A stretch of 64,000 bases of DNA from Membranipora membranacea (Eukaryota; Bryozoa; Gymnolaemata; Cheilostomatida; Membraniporidae). Under the pieces are notes generated by a model, which saw nothing but the letters and a program-made list of their open reading frames with translations, was not told the origin of the DNA and did not search any database. This document shows, in pieces, positions 24,390 through 36,801 of this stretch. The stretch lies in NCBI GenBank assembly GCA_914767715.1, contig OU612070.1, positions 4,295,501-4,359,500 of the forward strand, given 5' to 3'. How positions within the stretch are numbered: the stretch's first letter is position 1; each line of letters starts with the position of its first letter. A program made the position numbers and the translations under genes.

Positions 24390-24706
24390 AAGTCGTTGTT
24401 AATTGTTACTATAACAACACTCTGAAACAGGATTCAAAATTAACTTTAGGAGGTTTAATCATTGTGATCCACCTTAAACGCATGTAATTCGCGTAAGGTG
24501 CTCATATCAAAGTCGGAAATCATTGTGACCCACCAAAAACGCATGTAATTCGCGTAAGGTGCTCATATCAAGTCGGAAATCATTGTGATCCACCATAAAC
24601 GCATGTAATTCGCGTAAGGTGCTCATATCAAGTCGGAATTCATTGTGACCCACCAAAAACGCATGTAATTCGCGTAAGGTGCTCATATCAAGTCGGAAAT
24701 CATTTT
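24390..24706 (+). repeat. 60-bp minisatellite, four units, with flank
   Basis: Four units start near 24463, 24524, 24584 and 24644, each reading cattgtga, then ccacc, then aaacgcatgtaattcgcg, then taaggtgctcatatca, then gtcgg. The flank gttaattgttactataacaa and aactttaggaggttta is shared with the inverted copy at 17625-17870. Because 60 is a multiple of 3 the repeat translates as an open frame, but that is incidental. Confidence 0.85.
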
Positions 24707-25720
24707 TAGAAGTATCATTGGGAACTAATGTCAAAGCAGAACAGTATTAATTAGTATTCATATTTGCTTGGGGGTTAAATAGATTAAGTTTCGGAATAAT
24801 AGTTTAGGATTAGATTCTTGTGTTTAAAAGAAGTAGGACGCTACCGATTTAAGATAAGATACCTCTAATCTGTGAAACATTAATTCAACATTGAATATAG
24901 AAATTGAACATTAATTTTAGAGTGACCACAGACTGATACCTCTTTCCTTCACTAGAAATTGGGTTGGAGTCTTTAGCTAATTTAACTTGGCTAAGAGGCC
25001 TGTGATACTGATACACCGCCTTGATTACCTGATTGGGCTTCCAGGCACTATACAGAGATCAAGTAGGTGCTCATAATTAAAATCAGTCACCTAAGTTGAA
25101 TAACAAAAATATCAAACGTACCTGAACACATTCATAAATAGTGATTGTGTCATATTAACATCTAAGGATTATATTGACTTTGTGGTGTAAGAGAATTGTC
25201 TCGAAACTCATCAAGAGTTTTACTGTTAGAACAAGACAGGGGTCTTAGCAGGTTATCGGCAGGAACCTTTCTTAAACAACTTGAAGGCAACTTCTAGTGA
25301 AGCTAAGAAGAGGTCAGGCTCAATAACAACCCCGTAGTAAATTGCTTTGTGGAGTAGTGGGAACCAGCTGTTCGTCACTAGAAATTAATAAGTTAAATAC
25401 CTCGTACTCACCAGAGTGCTAGCATTACCAATTGGAACCACGTTTTAATAGATTTGAGCGATCTTGTCTTTCTTCAGTGCATGAAAGAGGAGGTAACTCC
25501 AAATTAGAACTACAAATAAATTACACAATAAAGTGACATTTTGAAGTGTCCGGAGTGCAAGATTTAAAACCATAACTACAAACATAGTTAGAACCAATTT
25601 ATAAGTAGGACGGAACATATACTTTAGTATAGGATAGGACAACAATTTCCGTTCCTCACAATAGTAACAGACCTATCATAGCACTATGGCTTGCCTTTTG
25701 TTTTGGATTTTAATACTTAC

Positions 25721-28190
25721 CATTGTTAGCAAGAACTCTTTGCCAAACCTTATCTGAGTAAAGGAAGATGTCAATGATCTGCATCGGAATTCCTGTAGAT
25801 CTTGTTAGGTGAGTGATACTGATAGTGATAAACATAACAATTTCTTCTTTATTTGACAGGCAATGAATGGCACCTATATATATTTACAGAAATACAATCA
25901 CTGGACTTATACACACCAAGAAATAAATACTCTATGTAAACAAAAAGCATCAGTAATGAAGACACATGAGGCAGGCAAATTTACCAAAGATGTCGCTCAA
26001 AGTATAGCGTCACTCTTCAGTACTGGTAGGTGGTTGCACCGAATCAACGTCCTGTGAATAGTGCCCTCTTCTTAGGGCAGTCGAGGTGGTTAACTGCCGA
26101 TTATTACTTCCGTATGTTGCAGCTGAAAGAGATTTTCAGGGATTTAAAATGCAAGATAGGCCACATTCAGTTCTAACTCCTGGCTTACAAAACCTGAAGT
26201 TTGATTGTAAGTCCATGTGCTTCCTGTTATGAATCCTCTTTCAGCTCTGTCTACTATTTGTTATTATTGGGGATAGCAAGACTAGCAATAAGGGACTATT
26301 CTTGTTTATGATATTGACATACCTGTCATGTTATGATTTGAGCCACATGATTGCCGGTGATGACCGAACCATGACTCGAGAACATCCTGAGACATCCTTT
26401 GTGGAATTATCCCCATCCCGACCGACATTGCATACTCGCAAATACAAATCATCCCTCTGATGGTTGTTTTTAGATCGGCTAGAGTGATGAACGGTGGCAA
26501 ATCAGCAGCAGGTGACCCAGTTGTGGAAGAATAAACACTCCTCTCCCATGTGAGGAAAAAGCTCAAGATTGGCTCAAATTTCTGCAAAGGAAATGTAGGG
26601 TAGCTCTAAGTTTGAAATCCACAGCCATGTCATGCATGACACAGTATGCACGCTCTTTACCTATACTTATGGTGCTAACAATACAAGCAACCGAGTATAG
26701 ATGGATTGGTTAGTCAGAGCTTTCAAGATTAGTGAAAGAGAACAGTAATTAGCCTAATAGGTTGGGTACAAATTTCAAATATATTAAAAGTTTTATGTTT
26801 TTATTCTCAAATAACTTCAAAGCAGTTACTCACAGCTATATATTCTTCTATATCGTCTCCGATTACAAGTGACCTCTCGTACAGCAGGCCCCACAAATCC
26901 GAACATGTCTCTACATATCTTGCAGAGCTCTCATACCCCATCTTCCTCAATTCCCTGCTCACTTTATAGTCAAACACCTACAAGAAAGAAAAATCAATGA
27001 TGATCCATTGTGTTTCAATCATACTAACGTCGTGACAGCAGAATTGCAAAAAGGTGTAATATATTTCAACCAAACCATTTTTCTTCCAGGCAGATATCTG
27101 GCGGCGCTATGTTTTACATATGGATTATTACTAGGAGTTATCTACCCGAGGTAAATGTATAATTACGATGGTGTTACTGTTACAGAACACTGCCTAGTGA
27201 TGGATGGTATTTTTTAGGTATGGGATAATAAATCTAATGTATATCATAGTTCATCTGATGTCAACATACTTTCTCCATAAGATTTACTCTCATCTTGGAA
27301 AAGTTATCGAGATATACGCTCTCTGAGGTTAGCCCGGTGTAACTCCAACCCACTCGTCTCTCCTGTTTAAATACATCAATGATGTGCCTCCATATTACCT
27401 CTTCCCCATTTAATCTCATCAGCCTTGTATGTGTGTTGTTCTCCGTGCCACTGTTCTCAATAGCATTTCTAAAACAAAATTGAGGAAAACATGAAAGAGG
27501 TTTTCTAAAGAGAAGCTAATACCAAACAACGCCACAGAAAATTCTAGCATCTGGTATTAGCACCTGAATTTGGACCATGAAACTTCATGAGCATCGAATG
27601 GTTCGTTTTTCATGGAATTTTGATTATTGATAGAAGTATGTGTTGTTGAAAGTATACAAAACAAATCCTGTTTCTGTAAAGTTCAATGTTCATACCTGAG
27701 TTTTTTCATAAGATGTGGAGGGTAAGACATTATTATGAGCTTGTCATCCTTCTCTGAACAGATATTCTGTGCAAGGTGACGGCTTGAACCAGGCTGGCAT
27801 ATACAGTTCTATAAAAATATGAAACAACACTTTTACCAACAACCAATCATATCAGGCAGCCTTTTATATGCGACCATACATATTGCGCCATGAACCCTCA
27901 CTTTGGCTGGCATATTCATAATATTACCGCTATTTTGATATTGACAGTACCTGGAACCTCCTGTTTTGTACAGAGCCATCGAAGATAACACCCAAGACAT
28001 GATATCATATGATATCCTAAAAAGCTTCAGTTGTTTGTTTTGGAGTGTTACACTGTGATTCCACGATACGATTTTTCAGTATCTGGCAAAATTCCTCCAA
28101 CTTCTCCTCACTCTTAACTCTTAGTTTATTGTGTGTTAGAGCATTTTTGATGTTGATGATTGTCAATTTGGAATGGTACTTTAGATCCAT
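25721..28190 (-). pseudogene. P-element/THAP9-like transposase remnant, six exons
   Basis: Exons b-f (27808-27696, 27468-27270, 26977-26834, 26581-26323, 25792-25721) are all open with matching phases and AG/GT borders. Motifs in order: IIMSYPPHLMKKLRN (family form DPPHLLKxxRN), YLDNFSKMRVNLMEKVF (family KMRV block), and PQRMSQDVLESWFGHHRQSC followed by NHNMTG (family QDxLExxFGxxR...NPT block). The exon before these (28190-27951) ends GVIFDGSVQNRRFQ, the DG..NR block of the RNase-H-like fold, but contains in-frame TAG (28019-28017) and TGA. The TGA falls in a 10-bp direct duplication of gatatcatat. The Asp normally preceding PPHL is Tyr. No N-terminal THAP zinc finger was seen. Either a decayed transposon or a host gene derived from one. 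Confidence 0.72.
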
Positions 28191-28223
28191 GGTGATAATG
28201 ATGGCAAAATACACACCAGTCAA

Positions 28224-30500
28224 AGATAGTTAGCCAGCTGGAGGACAAAGAGACTTCAGCGTTCAGCAGCACAAATATACTAACAGTGGAGATGTCTACA
28301 ATTATAAGAGAATCAATGTAAGGATAATTTGGAAATATTGATTATGAATTATAGACATTACTATTTAGTTATACCCTCTTCGAACAAATATTTTTACTCT
28401 GACTCGGTCGATTGGTATTGTTATATATTTTGTCTTGTATACTGTAGCTAGCTGATGTCAAATGAAGCTGAAAAAAAAAGAGAAAAGAGATGAGAAATAA
28501 CTTACAGCTCTGTAGTCAGAGATTGGCTGACGGTAAAAACACAGAAGTAGTCACGAGGAGAGAGGTACACCAGAACGGTACATGACGAGAGAGTTAAACT
28601 AGAAGCCCTAGCCAAAAGGTTCGGTCGACACTAGTTAAACTGGAGTCCGTAACTGGTGATCACAGCTGTCTACAAATAAATGATGCATTGAAATTGATTG
28701 ACTATTGACAATACATCACAAAAAAGTCTGCATAACCTTAGTCAAACATGAGTTGCCCGTGCCTGCACAATGGGTGCACAACTTCAGCTAACAGCCTTAG
28801 ACACTGAGACAAAATTGTATCAGGGAGTTTGGGATATTAATTAGTTGTGTGCACCTGATATATGATTAGGTAACTCTCGCTTGAAGTGCATTCTGGACAA
28901 AAGTCATGATGTAAATTGATTTTTGTTTCCTCTGTATACCATGTATTTAATATTTATTTTAGATGCCTCAATTCGATAGCAGGCTGTCCAATTCCTAAAA
29001 GCTGTCCTTCGAGTATTTATGGATATGAGGCGTTTATTGCAAATTATATTATCAAGATGGTGGTATCTGACGCTTACATTCTCGTGCAATGCATTAACTA
29101 ATATATAATATTTAATACCCTGAACTAACCAAATCCATTCTGCCTTTTATTTTCTATTTGCATGCACATTTGGTCACTGATATTTCATCTTATTAGCTAA
29201 GCATTCTCTGCGTTGGCAGCCTTAGAACAACTGTAGAGATACTCTACAGGAGGCGCTTGTTTTCATACAACAGTGCTGCAAGATATAACTTTTGTGATAA
29301 ATGAATGGTGTCCCCTAACCTCATCAACTAAAGAGGGTTTTGCAGATTTTAGACTAAATTTGAGTTCTGTATATCTCTACGGCCAATTGTTCAAATTTTT
29401 GCAGGTCGACTACAGTACCACCGAATAAAAAGATTATTGACCATTCCAAAATTTTACAATTAGAGCTGTTGCAGTTGCTTTATTTTGGTTATTATGTCAT
29501 CGACAATTTACAAAGTTTGTAACTGAAAAGGCTCTGACGTTTGATTGTCACATCGACAATGTCTAAAAACTTGATATCTTTATCATTGCTAACGCGAGGA
29601 AATGAAGCAGGATTTTGAAATATGGCATCGATCTCAAAAAATATAGTTGTCAAGAAAAAGAATATATGTTAGCTTGGAACTAATTTATATTTTTTTATAA
29701 ATATCCACTGTAACACATATCTATTTCTTGGTCCTGAATTGTGCGTTTGATACGACTAAACCGTAAACCTAAAAGAATAAAAATAAGCCATACAACTCAC
29801 CAAGAACTGGAGCAGCAGTCTGTTCCTCAGAGGTGCAGTCTGCTTCTGCAGAGGAAAAGACTGTGCTCTTATGCATATACCAGAGCCAATAGCATTGTAA
29901 TAATAACACAAAGTAAGAAAATTCCCTGTAGTAGGAATTGTGTCTACCTGGCAAGGTGCCAAATATAGGACCTAACACGAACACAAGCCACGCCCCTCAT
30001 ATAGACCATAATTAGCTAGCTTCTTTTGTTCGACCATACGACTGAATAATGACTGGGAAAACCTTCAAAAGGCATAGGTCAAACCAAATCTGGAGTGGAG
30101 TACCCCATAGGACCTTCAGCGCAGACAGCCGCGTATAAATGTGATACCAAAATAACTAATTTGTTGTCTAGATTGCCGAATTGTAATGGAGGGGGAAGTT
30201 TTAGGGATACACTTGTAATACATTGTGAACTGATAAATTGCTTGATTGATTGATGGTATTTATCCTCCAACACTTAGCCAGCAAAGTTCTTTTGTTAGAC
30301 TTACCCTTGATTAATTAATTTCTATGTAAGTGTGAGGAGCAAACCCTATCAATCATTATGCATGTCTCAAAGTTGAATTGTCGTTTGCTGAGATTTCAAA
30401 GTGAACATGTAAATGTGAGAATTTTTGTACTAAATGTACTTTATAATTCGTTTAAATTTTAGGAAGACTGAAAACCAGATTTTAACTTCAAACCATGACT
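28224..30500. other. Intergenic DNA, mostly nothing recognised
   Basis: No supported gene. At about 30235-30262 the plus strand reads ttgcttgattgattgatggtatttatcc, which on the minus strand resembles the atcaatcaatcaa tail of a CR1/L2 LINE, but no coding remnant could be read with it. Confidence 0.35.
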
Positions 30501-31112
30501 ATGTAGTGCAAGGGTGTCCAAATTGGGGCCCATGGGCCAAATGTGGCCCACAACTAGCAAATTTTAAGTGGCTCAATTGCCATCGTGACACTCTACAAAC
30601 GGCGATAATTCATGCGGGGGCGCAAATGTCCTGATAACTCATACCATGCAACATGGTCTGTTTTCTGAAAAAACTTTCATGGATTGGCCTATACAACTGA
30701 ATAGAGAACAGAACTAGAGAACATCAGTCTGCAGGAAAAGGACACCAAAACAAATTCCCACTTGTTCATTTAGTTCTCTACATCAAAAATAATTACAATA
30801 CGCCCCTGAATGGTTGTGATTCTCCCGTCTTTATGAGCCGCCCTCTTATTCGCTTATTTGCTAATTTTCCGAATGGAATCAGTTTTGAAAATTCCTCAAC
30901 CAGGACATGTGATTATTTTGATTAGTCAGTTCACTAGCCCCAAAAATTATTTCCTCATGCAATGTTCGAAATTATGAAGCAAAATATTTGTTATGAGGCC
31001 TCCGAGCAACTATCAATAATCACCAAGCATAACTACTCTTGGCCCACAGACATTTTTCTAAACTGCAAATATGACCCATGGTAAGACAAGTTTGGGCACC
31101 TCTGATGTAGTG
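30501..31112. mobile_element. hAT-type miniature element, 596 bp, with 8-bp target duplication
   Basis: The element 30509-31104 starts caagggtgtccaaattggggcc and ends gtttgggcacctctg, imperfect inverted termini of the CAGGGGTGTCCAAA type familiar from hAT elements. It is flanked by atgtagtg on both sides (30501-30508, 31105-31112), the expected 8-bp duplication. No transposase coding capacity is visible. Confidence 0.85.
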
Positions 31113-32637
31113 ATCACTATTGTTTATTGTTGCTTTGCCTGCAAACTATTTCTACTCTGACTGCCTTCAGGTCAAATCTAGCCATAGTGGTTAATCAGTA
31201 TTAACGATCCGATTGTGCCCTTCTCAGAGTTTTCTCCTCACAACAGATCAAGAATAGTTTCGAACATCGCTTTTTCCACTTATTCAGACAACACCAGGCC
31301 CTAAAAGTAATTCAATAGTGCCCAATGAGCAATCCCCCAGGTGATGAACAATTATTGCATGGTGTGAAATCCTTGGACCTTATGAATTTATTCGAACAAT
31401 GTATATATGTGATTTTTTATGCGAGAGGGAGCAACTCTTTGTTAAGTGTGTGCATAAAATTGTTTACAATATTTTTTCTCCTAATTCAAGGATTTCTATT
31501 CTACAGTTATTTATGTTGAAGCAAGCAAAGCAATTTATTAAATATCGGGCAGTTGCTGTTCCCACTTGTACGGGTGTAATTTTGTGTTATTAAATGTATG
31601 GCTGATTGTCTTTGTGACATCAGATTTTAAACCTTGAAACAGAAATAGCGGTAGTTCTCAAACTTGATACGCTGCTGTGCACATTCCTGCATAGTCTACA
31701 AAAAGTCATATCGTATGATTCCTATCTTCCAATTTAAGCAGCTAATATTATTGTACATGATCTTCCTACATGAAGTTAAAATTCCGATGGCATGAGGTCC
31801 AACCAGTTTGCAAACGGTATTGTAACATCTGTGTATAATTCCTGGGTTATGCTTAGATGATAAACGTAATGCAGTCCCAATGACGTTATGGTTCATGAGA
31901 GAACAACTCCCAATTCATCATCGGATGTTAATTTTGCATAAGCCAATGTGACATACGCATAAAATGAGGGTTAGAAATGTCAATTTTTCAGAACAAATTA
32001 GAACTGGTATGGTGGTTATTATTCACACTGCTTGTGGACATATGGTAGACGGTGAACATGATATGAACTCGCAAGACAAACATAGAACCTTGTTAAACTC
32101 AGCTGCGTGCCTTGCAGCAAAATACAGCCAGTCGTCAAAGCTCAGCACGATGCGCCGCAGCATGACTGTCAACCTTTCACAAAAAGTTGTTCAATCCTGT
32201 AAACCACACTCAACCGGACGTTGACCCAAGCCTCATTAGCCTAAAATCCTCCCACAACTAAAAATATGCTATTCAAATGGTGGAAACCACTTATTCACTC
32301 ACAAGTTGCAGTCAGAATAAATGTTTCTAAACAGATAAAATGAAAGATAATAGAATGTACTATCAGTAATATCTATTGATAAAATTTTGCAAAGCTCTGA
32401 GACACAGTAATCATAGAATTACTGATGATTATTCATTGATATTGTTTTGATCAGGTTACAAATTGATCTTGAGAGAACAATTTTACAACTGTTTTGCCAT
32501 GATGTTATTGCTGGATAAGCTTCAAGAAGTTGTAGTGATGTCATTCCACGAAGTCATTCAAAACATTAACAGAGTGTCATGAAAGCATTTTGGTCAAGTT
32601 GCCATATAGTCAATTCCACCAGATGTTACAGTAACAG
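31113..32637. other. Intergenic DNA, nothing recognised
   Basis: Several short open frames but none with splice context or a recognisable motif. Confidence 0.4.
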
Positions 32638-32644
32638 TTGGTAC

Positions 32645-32885
32645 ACTTTGTTATGACAAGGACATGGCATATCAATCACGCTGGATATTATATCGGAGTT
32701 ATCATAACATTTTGGAAAACTTCTCGTTAGAACGTTATGTCACAACAGATGGATAATGTTACACAAAATTGTTACAACAAAGACATTGGATATCAATATT
32801 GCTAGATATTATATTGGTGTTATGGTAACATTTTGGATAGCTTGTCGTTAGAGCGTTATGTCAAAATATGCTGATAATGTTACAA
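32645..32885. repeat. 121-bp tandem duplication
   Basis: Two diverged copies start at about 32651 and 32772. Each runs through atatcaat, ggatattatat or agatattatat, gttat, aacattttgga and gcgttatgtc to gataatgttaca. Non-coding. Confidence 0.7.
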
Positions 32886-33092
32886 AAAATAATTTTGTGA
32901 GGTGGTGGGAATAACATTTTGAGGCGATGTTTTAAACACAATAATATGATATCTCCAATGAGCTGCGTTTCAGCCAGTCAACCCGATATCATATAACAAT
33001 ATCAGGGAGTATGCTCTTGAATGCAATTACACGATCACAACATTATCACGAGGTACAAAACATTTTAACAACATTTTGCGTTTGCTGGGAAG

Positions 33093-33098
33093 TTTATT
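33093..33098 (-). terminator. Polyadenylation signal AATAAA of the small secreted-peptide gene
   Basis: tttatt on the plus strand reads AATAAA on the minus strand, about 90 nt after the stop codon at 33190-33188. Confidence 0.6.
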
Positions 33099-33187
33099 GT
33101 TACCTTAATAATAAAATCACAACTACAGATTACAAACAGGCATGAAATCATGCTGTGCTCGATTATCAAATGATTATAAACCTCAAA

Positions 33188-33774
33188 TTATACACAGATG
33201 TTTGTTTTCTTGTAGCACCATCCTTGTTCAAGCCAGCATTTATAGCAAGAAGAACCAGTAATTTCTAAACACTTGCTGAAAAAGAATTGCAGATATATCA
33301 GTGAATAGCTTACAGATTACAGAAAATGATTTATTATCCTGTGACATACGAGCATTGAAGATTTATCAAGAGTATTATGCTATGCGAAGTTTACACTGTT
33401 TGTTGTGCTGGCGTATCCCAGTTTTCAGCTTTAACATGAAAAATACCTCCTTGATAGCTGAGCAACTATTGTAAGAAGTGAGACAATGTTGAGCCATCAT
33501 GAGCTCAAAGTCTGTGGACGGCTGCAGCCTTAAAGATCTCACACAACTTCATCTTTATCATAATGCAAAAAATGAGCTTTATTTGTTATTTGCTTCCGGT
33601 TTTTTAGGCAAATGTGAAAAATTGTTACATAGGATATAACAGCACTTCCTTTAACAGCAGGATAGTGACATAGAAAGAGGTATTTACTTACGCATCGTCT
33701 GTACATTGAAGATATGATATTGCACTGCACATCCCAACAATCACCAGTGCTGCTATAATCGCTAAAATCTTCAT
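33188..33774 (-). CDS. Small secreted cysteine-rich peptide precursor (56 residues)
   Basis: Two coding exons, 33774-33692 and 33275-33188, join in phase 2 with good donor (gc/gtaagta) and acceptor (ctttttcag) sites. The precursor begins MKILAIIAALVIVGMCSA, a classical signal peptide with likely cleavage after CSA, leaving a mature peptide of about 38 residues. This has six cysteines spaced C-X5-C-X7-C-X2-C-X6-C-X6-C and several aromatic and lysine residues (YKCW, GWCYKK), suggesting three disulfides. A 5' untranslated exon (about 33958-33921, donor ctg/gtgagt) and an acceptor at 33785 complete the gene; the coding exon therefore starts at 33784. I do not recognise the family. Antimicrobial, venom-like, hormone or structural roles are all possible and none is shown. 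Confidence 0.75.
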
Positions 33775-33983
33775 TATGACTAGCCTAGAAAAGTGACAAC
33801 TAGTTTCATTTGATCACATCAATTTTGATCAGGTAGGCATAACCCATATATCCATATACCCATAATCAATATCATAAGATTATCAAATAAATACTAATCA
33901 CTAAAGAAAAAAAAACTCACCAGTTAGTTATCTGGATGCAAAGAACAAAGTGTGAATGCAGACTCCTATCAGTATTGATCTCC

Positions 33984-33989
33984 TTTATA
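33984..33989 (-). promoter_or_regulatory. TATA box of the small secreted-peptide gene
   Basis: The minus strand reads ggtataaaggagatc. Transcription would start about 30 nt downstream near 33958, placing the short untranslated exon that ends at 33921 immediately after it. TATA, untranslated exon, signal-peptide exon and AATAAA form one compact gene of about 0.9 kb. Confidence 0.65.
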
Positions 33990-35500
33990 CCTTTTTGCAG
34001 TCTATTTGGTGCCAAACGATTGACAAATTGGGTTTTTATTACGGTTTAATATGCCTAAGTGAAGCAAAAAAGAAAGAGTAGCTTTCAAGGATAGTATAAG
34101 GATAAAATAAGCCATCATATGGTAGATGATAAAGTGTTGGCAATAGTAAAGGAACAATATTATGTTGCCAAAAAACCAGAAAATGCACATCCACATTGGA
34201 GTCACTACACAGGACAATTAAGTGTCGTGGTTGATGTTGGCACCAAAGTGTGAATAATTCTCTTGATTGTTTAAAATGTCTTGTAATGAGTAATGGTTGA
34301 ATAATGCCATTGACAAAAACAAATGTGATTTAATTGTTTACTTTGTCACAGATTGGAAATTATACTGCAACGAATTATGATATCATGATGTGATGATGTG
34401 ATGATATGATATTTTTGCCGTATATATTTTCATCAATCAGCATCTTTTAAGTTTGGATGGCTGTTCATAAACGTCTGGAAATTTTCGTATTAACTAGTTA
34501 TAGAGAATTTCACTGCCATAGATGTAATGCTCTCCATACTTCACACTAGTAAAGCAGTCTCAGCCTCGTAGAGCTGTGGTGATCATAGTGATTGATAGCA
34601 CTTGTAATTTCAAGACTATTTACAACGCATTTCTGGTGGAGCTACAGAAATGTATTGTTGAGTTATAGCGTTAGCTTCAAGTGTATAAAAATGCTCCAGA
34701 AAATGTCGACTTAAAACACCCTTATTATGATATTGTAATCTAGGGGTGATCCCGAGACTACTACATGGTTTACAAGTTGCTTCATCATTACTATGTTGTA
34801 GCAACCTAGCTACCACTAACTTTTGCCCACTTTGTGATGTTGTGAAATTGAAGTCAACATTTCATTGATTCCAAAACCTGGCCTTTATTTATGCTAGTAA
34901 CCTGTAGTAACACTGAATTTAAATGATAGCCACTGTTAGTTAAATTGGTATATTGCCAAGGAGTATTGCATGAGTGTACCCAAGGTAATCCTCTACCATC
35001 TATATCTAGTGGCATAAAATTTCAGTATACAGAAGCCTGTGTATTGGGTAGGCCATTAATGTACAAATAACCTGCCAATGGGCACTTTGATATTGATTTA
35101 CACCTTACTAAAAATTTTGGATTTATTGATGACTGAACGTAAATAAATATACTTCACTCGACACAAGTCTCTTACTAAAGCGCTGCTGTTGTAAAGGTGT
35201 TCAAACCCTCTGTGTATAACTTCCAGACAATGGATGTGTTGTAACTTCAGGCCAATGTTGCTACTAGCTGCCAATCATTGGGACCTTAATTCTTGGTCGC
35301 AGGATTGACACAAGATTAAATTGAGATTCATTGCAACCTAGAGCTAGATCAGATTCAGATGTTCTACTCAACAGGTTAGTAGACAGTATTGAGTATGTTA
35401 TGTTTTGCCGACTAGATGACAGGGGTTTGTTCCAATTAACACCTGCATGGACTTTGGTCTGATGGATTGTGTGTCTAGGCTGTGGAAAAAAACGCCAATT
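33990..35500. other. Intergenic DNA
   Basis: Nothing recognised except a short tgatg/tgatatgat simple repeat at about 34376-34412. Confidence 0.4.
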
Positions 35501-35599
35501 AGGCTCAACTCATATCGCTTAAAGAGGTAGGAATCGAAGGGGGTGCACGGGGATTAATCATGTGAAGTGACAGGCAAGACCATTGGCTGATCAATGTAA

Positions 35600-35760
35600 T
35601 TAGAGGCGGAGAATGGCCTTGGTCTCCGCCTCTAACAGCCAGTCCACGTTGCGTTCTCAAGTGGTCAAGTGTGTTATATAAGAAATTGTGATTCCCAGAC
35701 ACCCATAAATAAAGTTGAATAGAAGCTATGATATAGCTATTGTTGTGTTGGCTCATCACA
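35600..35760. repeat. Perfect GC-rich hairpin followed by TATA and AATAAA-like elements
   Basis: The hairpin has arms agaggcggaga and tctccgcctct (about 35603-35634). It is followed by gtgttatataag (about 35670) and aataaag (about 35707), then a sequence ending ggctcatca. The spacing resembles an LTR or very small transcription unit. Identity is uncertain. Confidence 0.35.
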
Positions 35761-36779
35761 CTTGGGATTATAGGGTTTAATTACAACGGTCAATTTCAAT
35801 CTAGACAACGGTATCTTGGCAACCTCTAAAACCATAAATCATACGTCAAAATTGACCAATAAGAGCTCGTATATTTTGAAGCGGATGATTTGAAATCATC
35901 GGAACTGGGCGATTTCGTATGACATCAGTCATATTTTCACCACTTTCCAATGCCATTATTGGAATGAAAATTTATTGGGCATGTGTATCACAGAATTCCG
36001 CATCTGCTTGTCTGATTCCCATTAAAAATAATTCACTGCTTCTCCTCTCAATTCCGAAAAAGCAGGAGGAATTTGAATGCTGCTAACCCCATTTGAATTT
36101 GATATGGCTGGGTGATCGCTTTACATTGACTGGCCCTTATATACCGGTCGAGGCACTTTAACCCCGAAACAGATGATAAATCTAAACTCTCCGAGGAAAT
36201 TGAAATTGTAACTAAATAAATACAATGAAGTAATTTGAATCCAGTATTGTCCTTATCAAGCCTCAACAACACCTGCAACCCCATCACTTCATTTTTGTGA
36301 GCTGTTTATATTCAGAAGAGCAACAACTTTCCGTCAGTGGTATATATGAACCATATTTTTGGATAATACCCATTCATTCAGAATGTTTTACAGAATACCC
36401 AAACAAAAAGGAGAAGACGAAAATAAAGTCACAAAAATTTTAATGCATAATTGATGAGAAATAATACATAAGTGACAAAGGTGTCAACAGTTGTTTGCCC
36501 CTGTGCCCAAACTATAATACTCAACTGGAATCACATTTATGTATTTTGTTGTCGAAATTATATATATTATGGGGCTCATTGAGGCTCATTGACACCTAAA
36601 ATTACAATTATAAACCAAATTTGTTTCTTTTCAATGCTGCAAAGCTCGGTTAACTAATGGTGTAGCTATGCAACCTGCCCAGCCAAGAGACGTCGCCACT
36701 TTGATTAAATAGCATTTGACAGCATGACCCAATCATCAATCATCATCCTTACTCCTGCCTCCAACTGAACATGAGATGA
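35761..36779. other. Intergenic DNA, nothing recognised
   Basis: AT-rich, without a supported exon or repeat. Confidence 0.4.
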
Positions 36780-36801
36780 TGTCAACAACAGGACTAGTAC
36801 T

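Noticed and set aside
24460-24706. Possible CRISPR array from regularly repeated sequence.
   Set aside because: Repeats are directly adjacent without unique spacers, and the genome is clearly animal.
24507-24734. Open frame encoding repeated 20-residue units.
   Set aside because: It is the translation of the 60-bp minisatellite; the inverted relative at 17.6 kb does not keep the frame.
30235-30262. LINE 3' tail on the minus strand (atcaatcaatcaagcaa).
   Set aside because: Only the tail-like string is seen; no reverse-transcriptase remnant could be read upstream, so it is mentioned only in the intergenic note.
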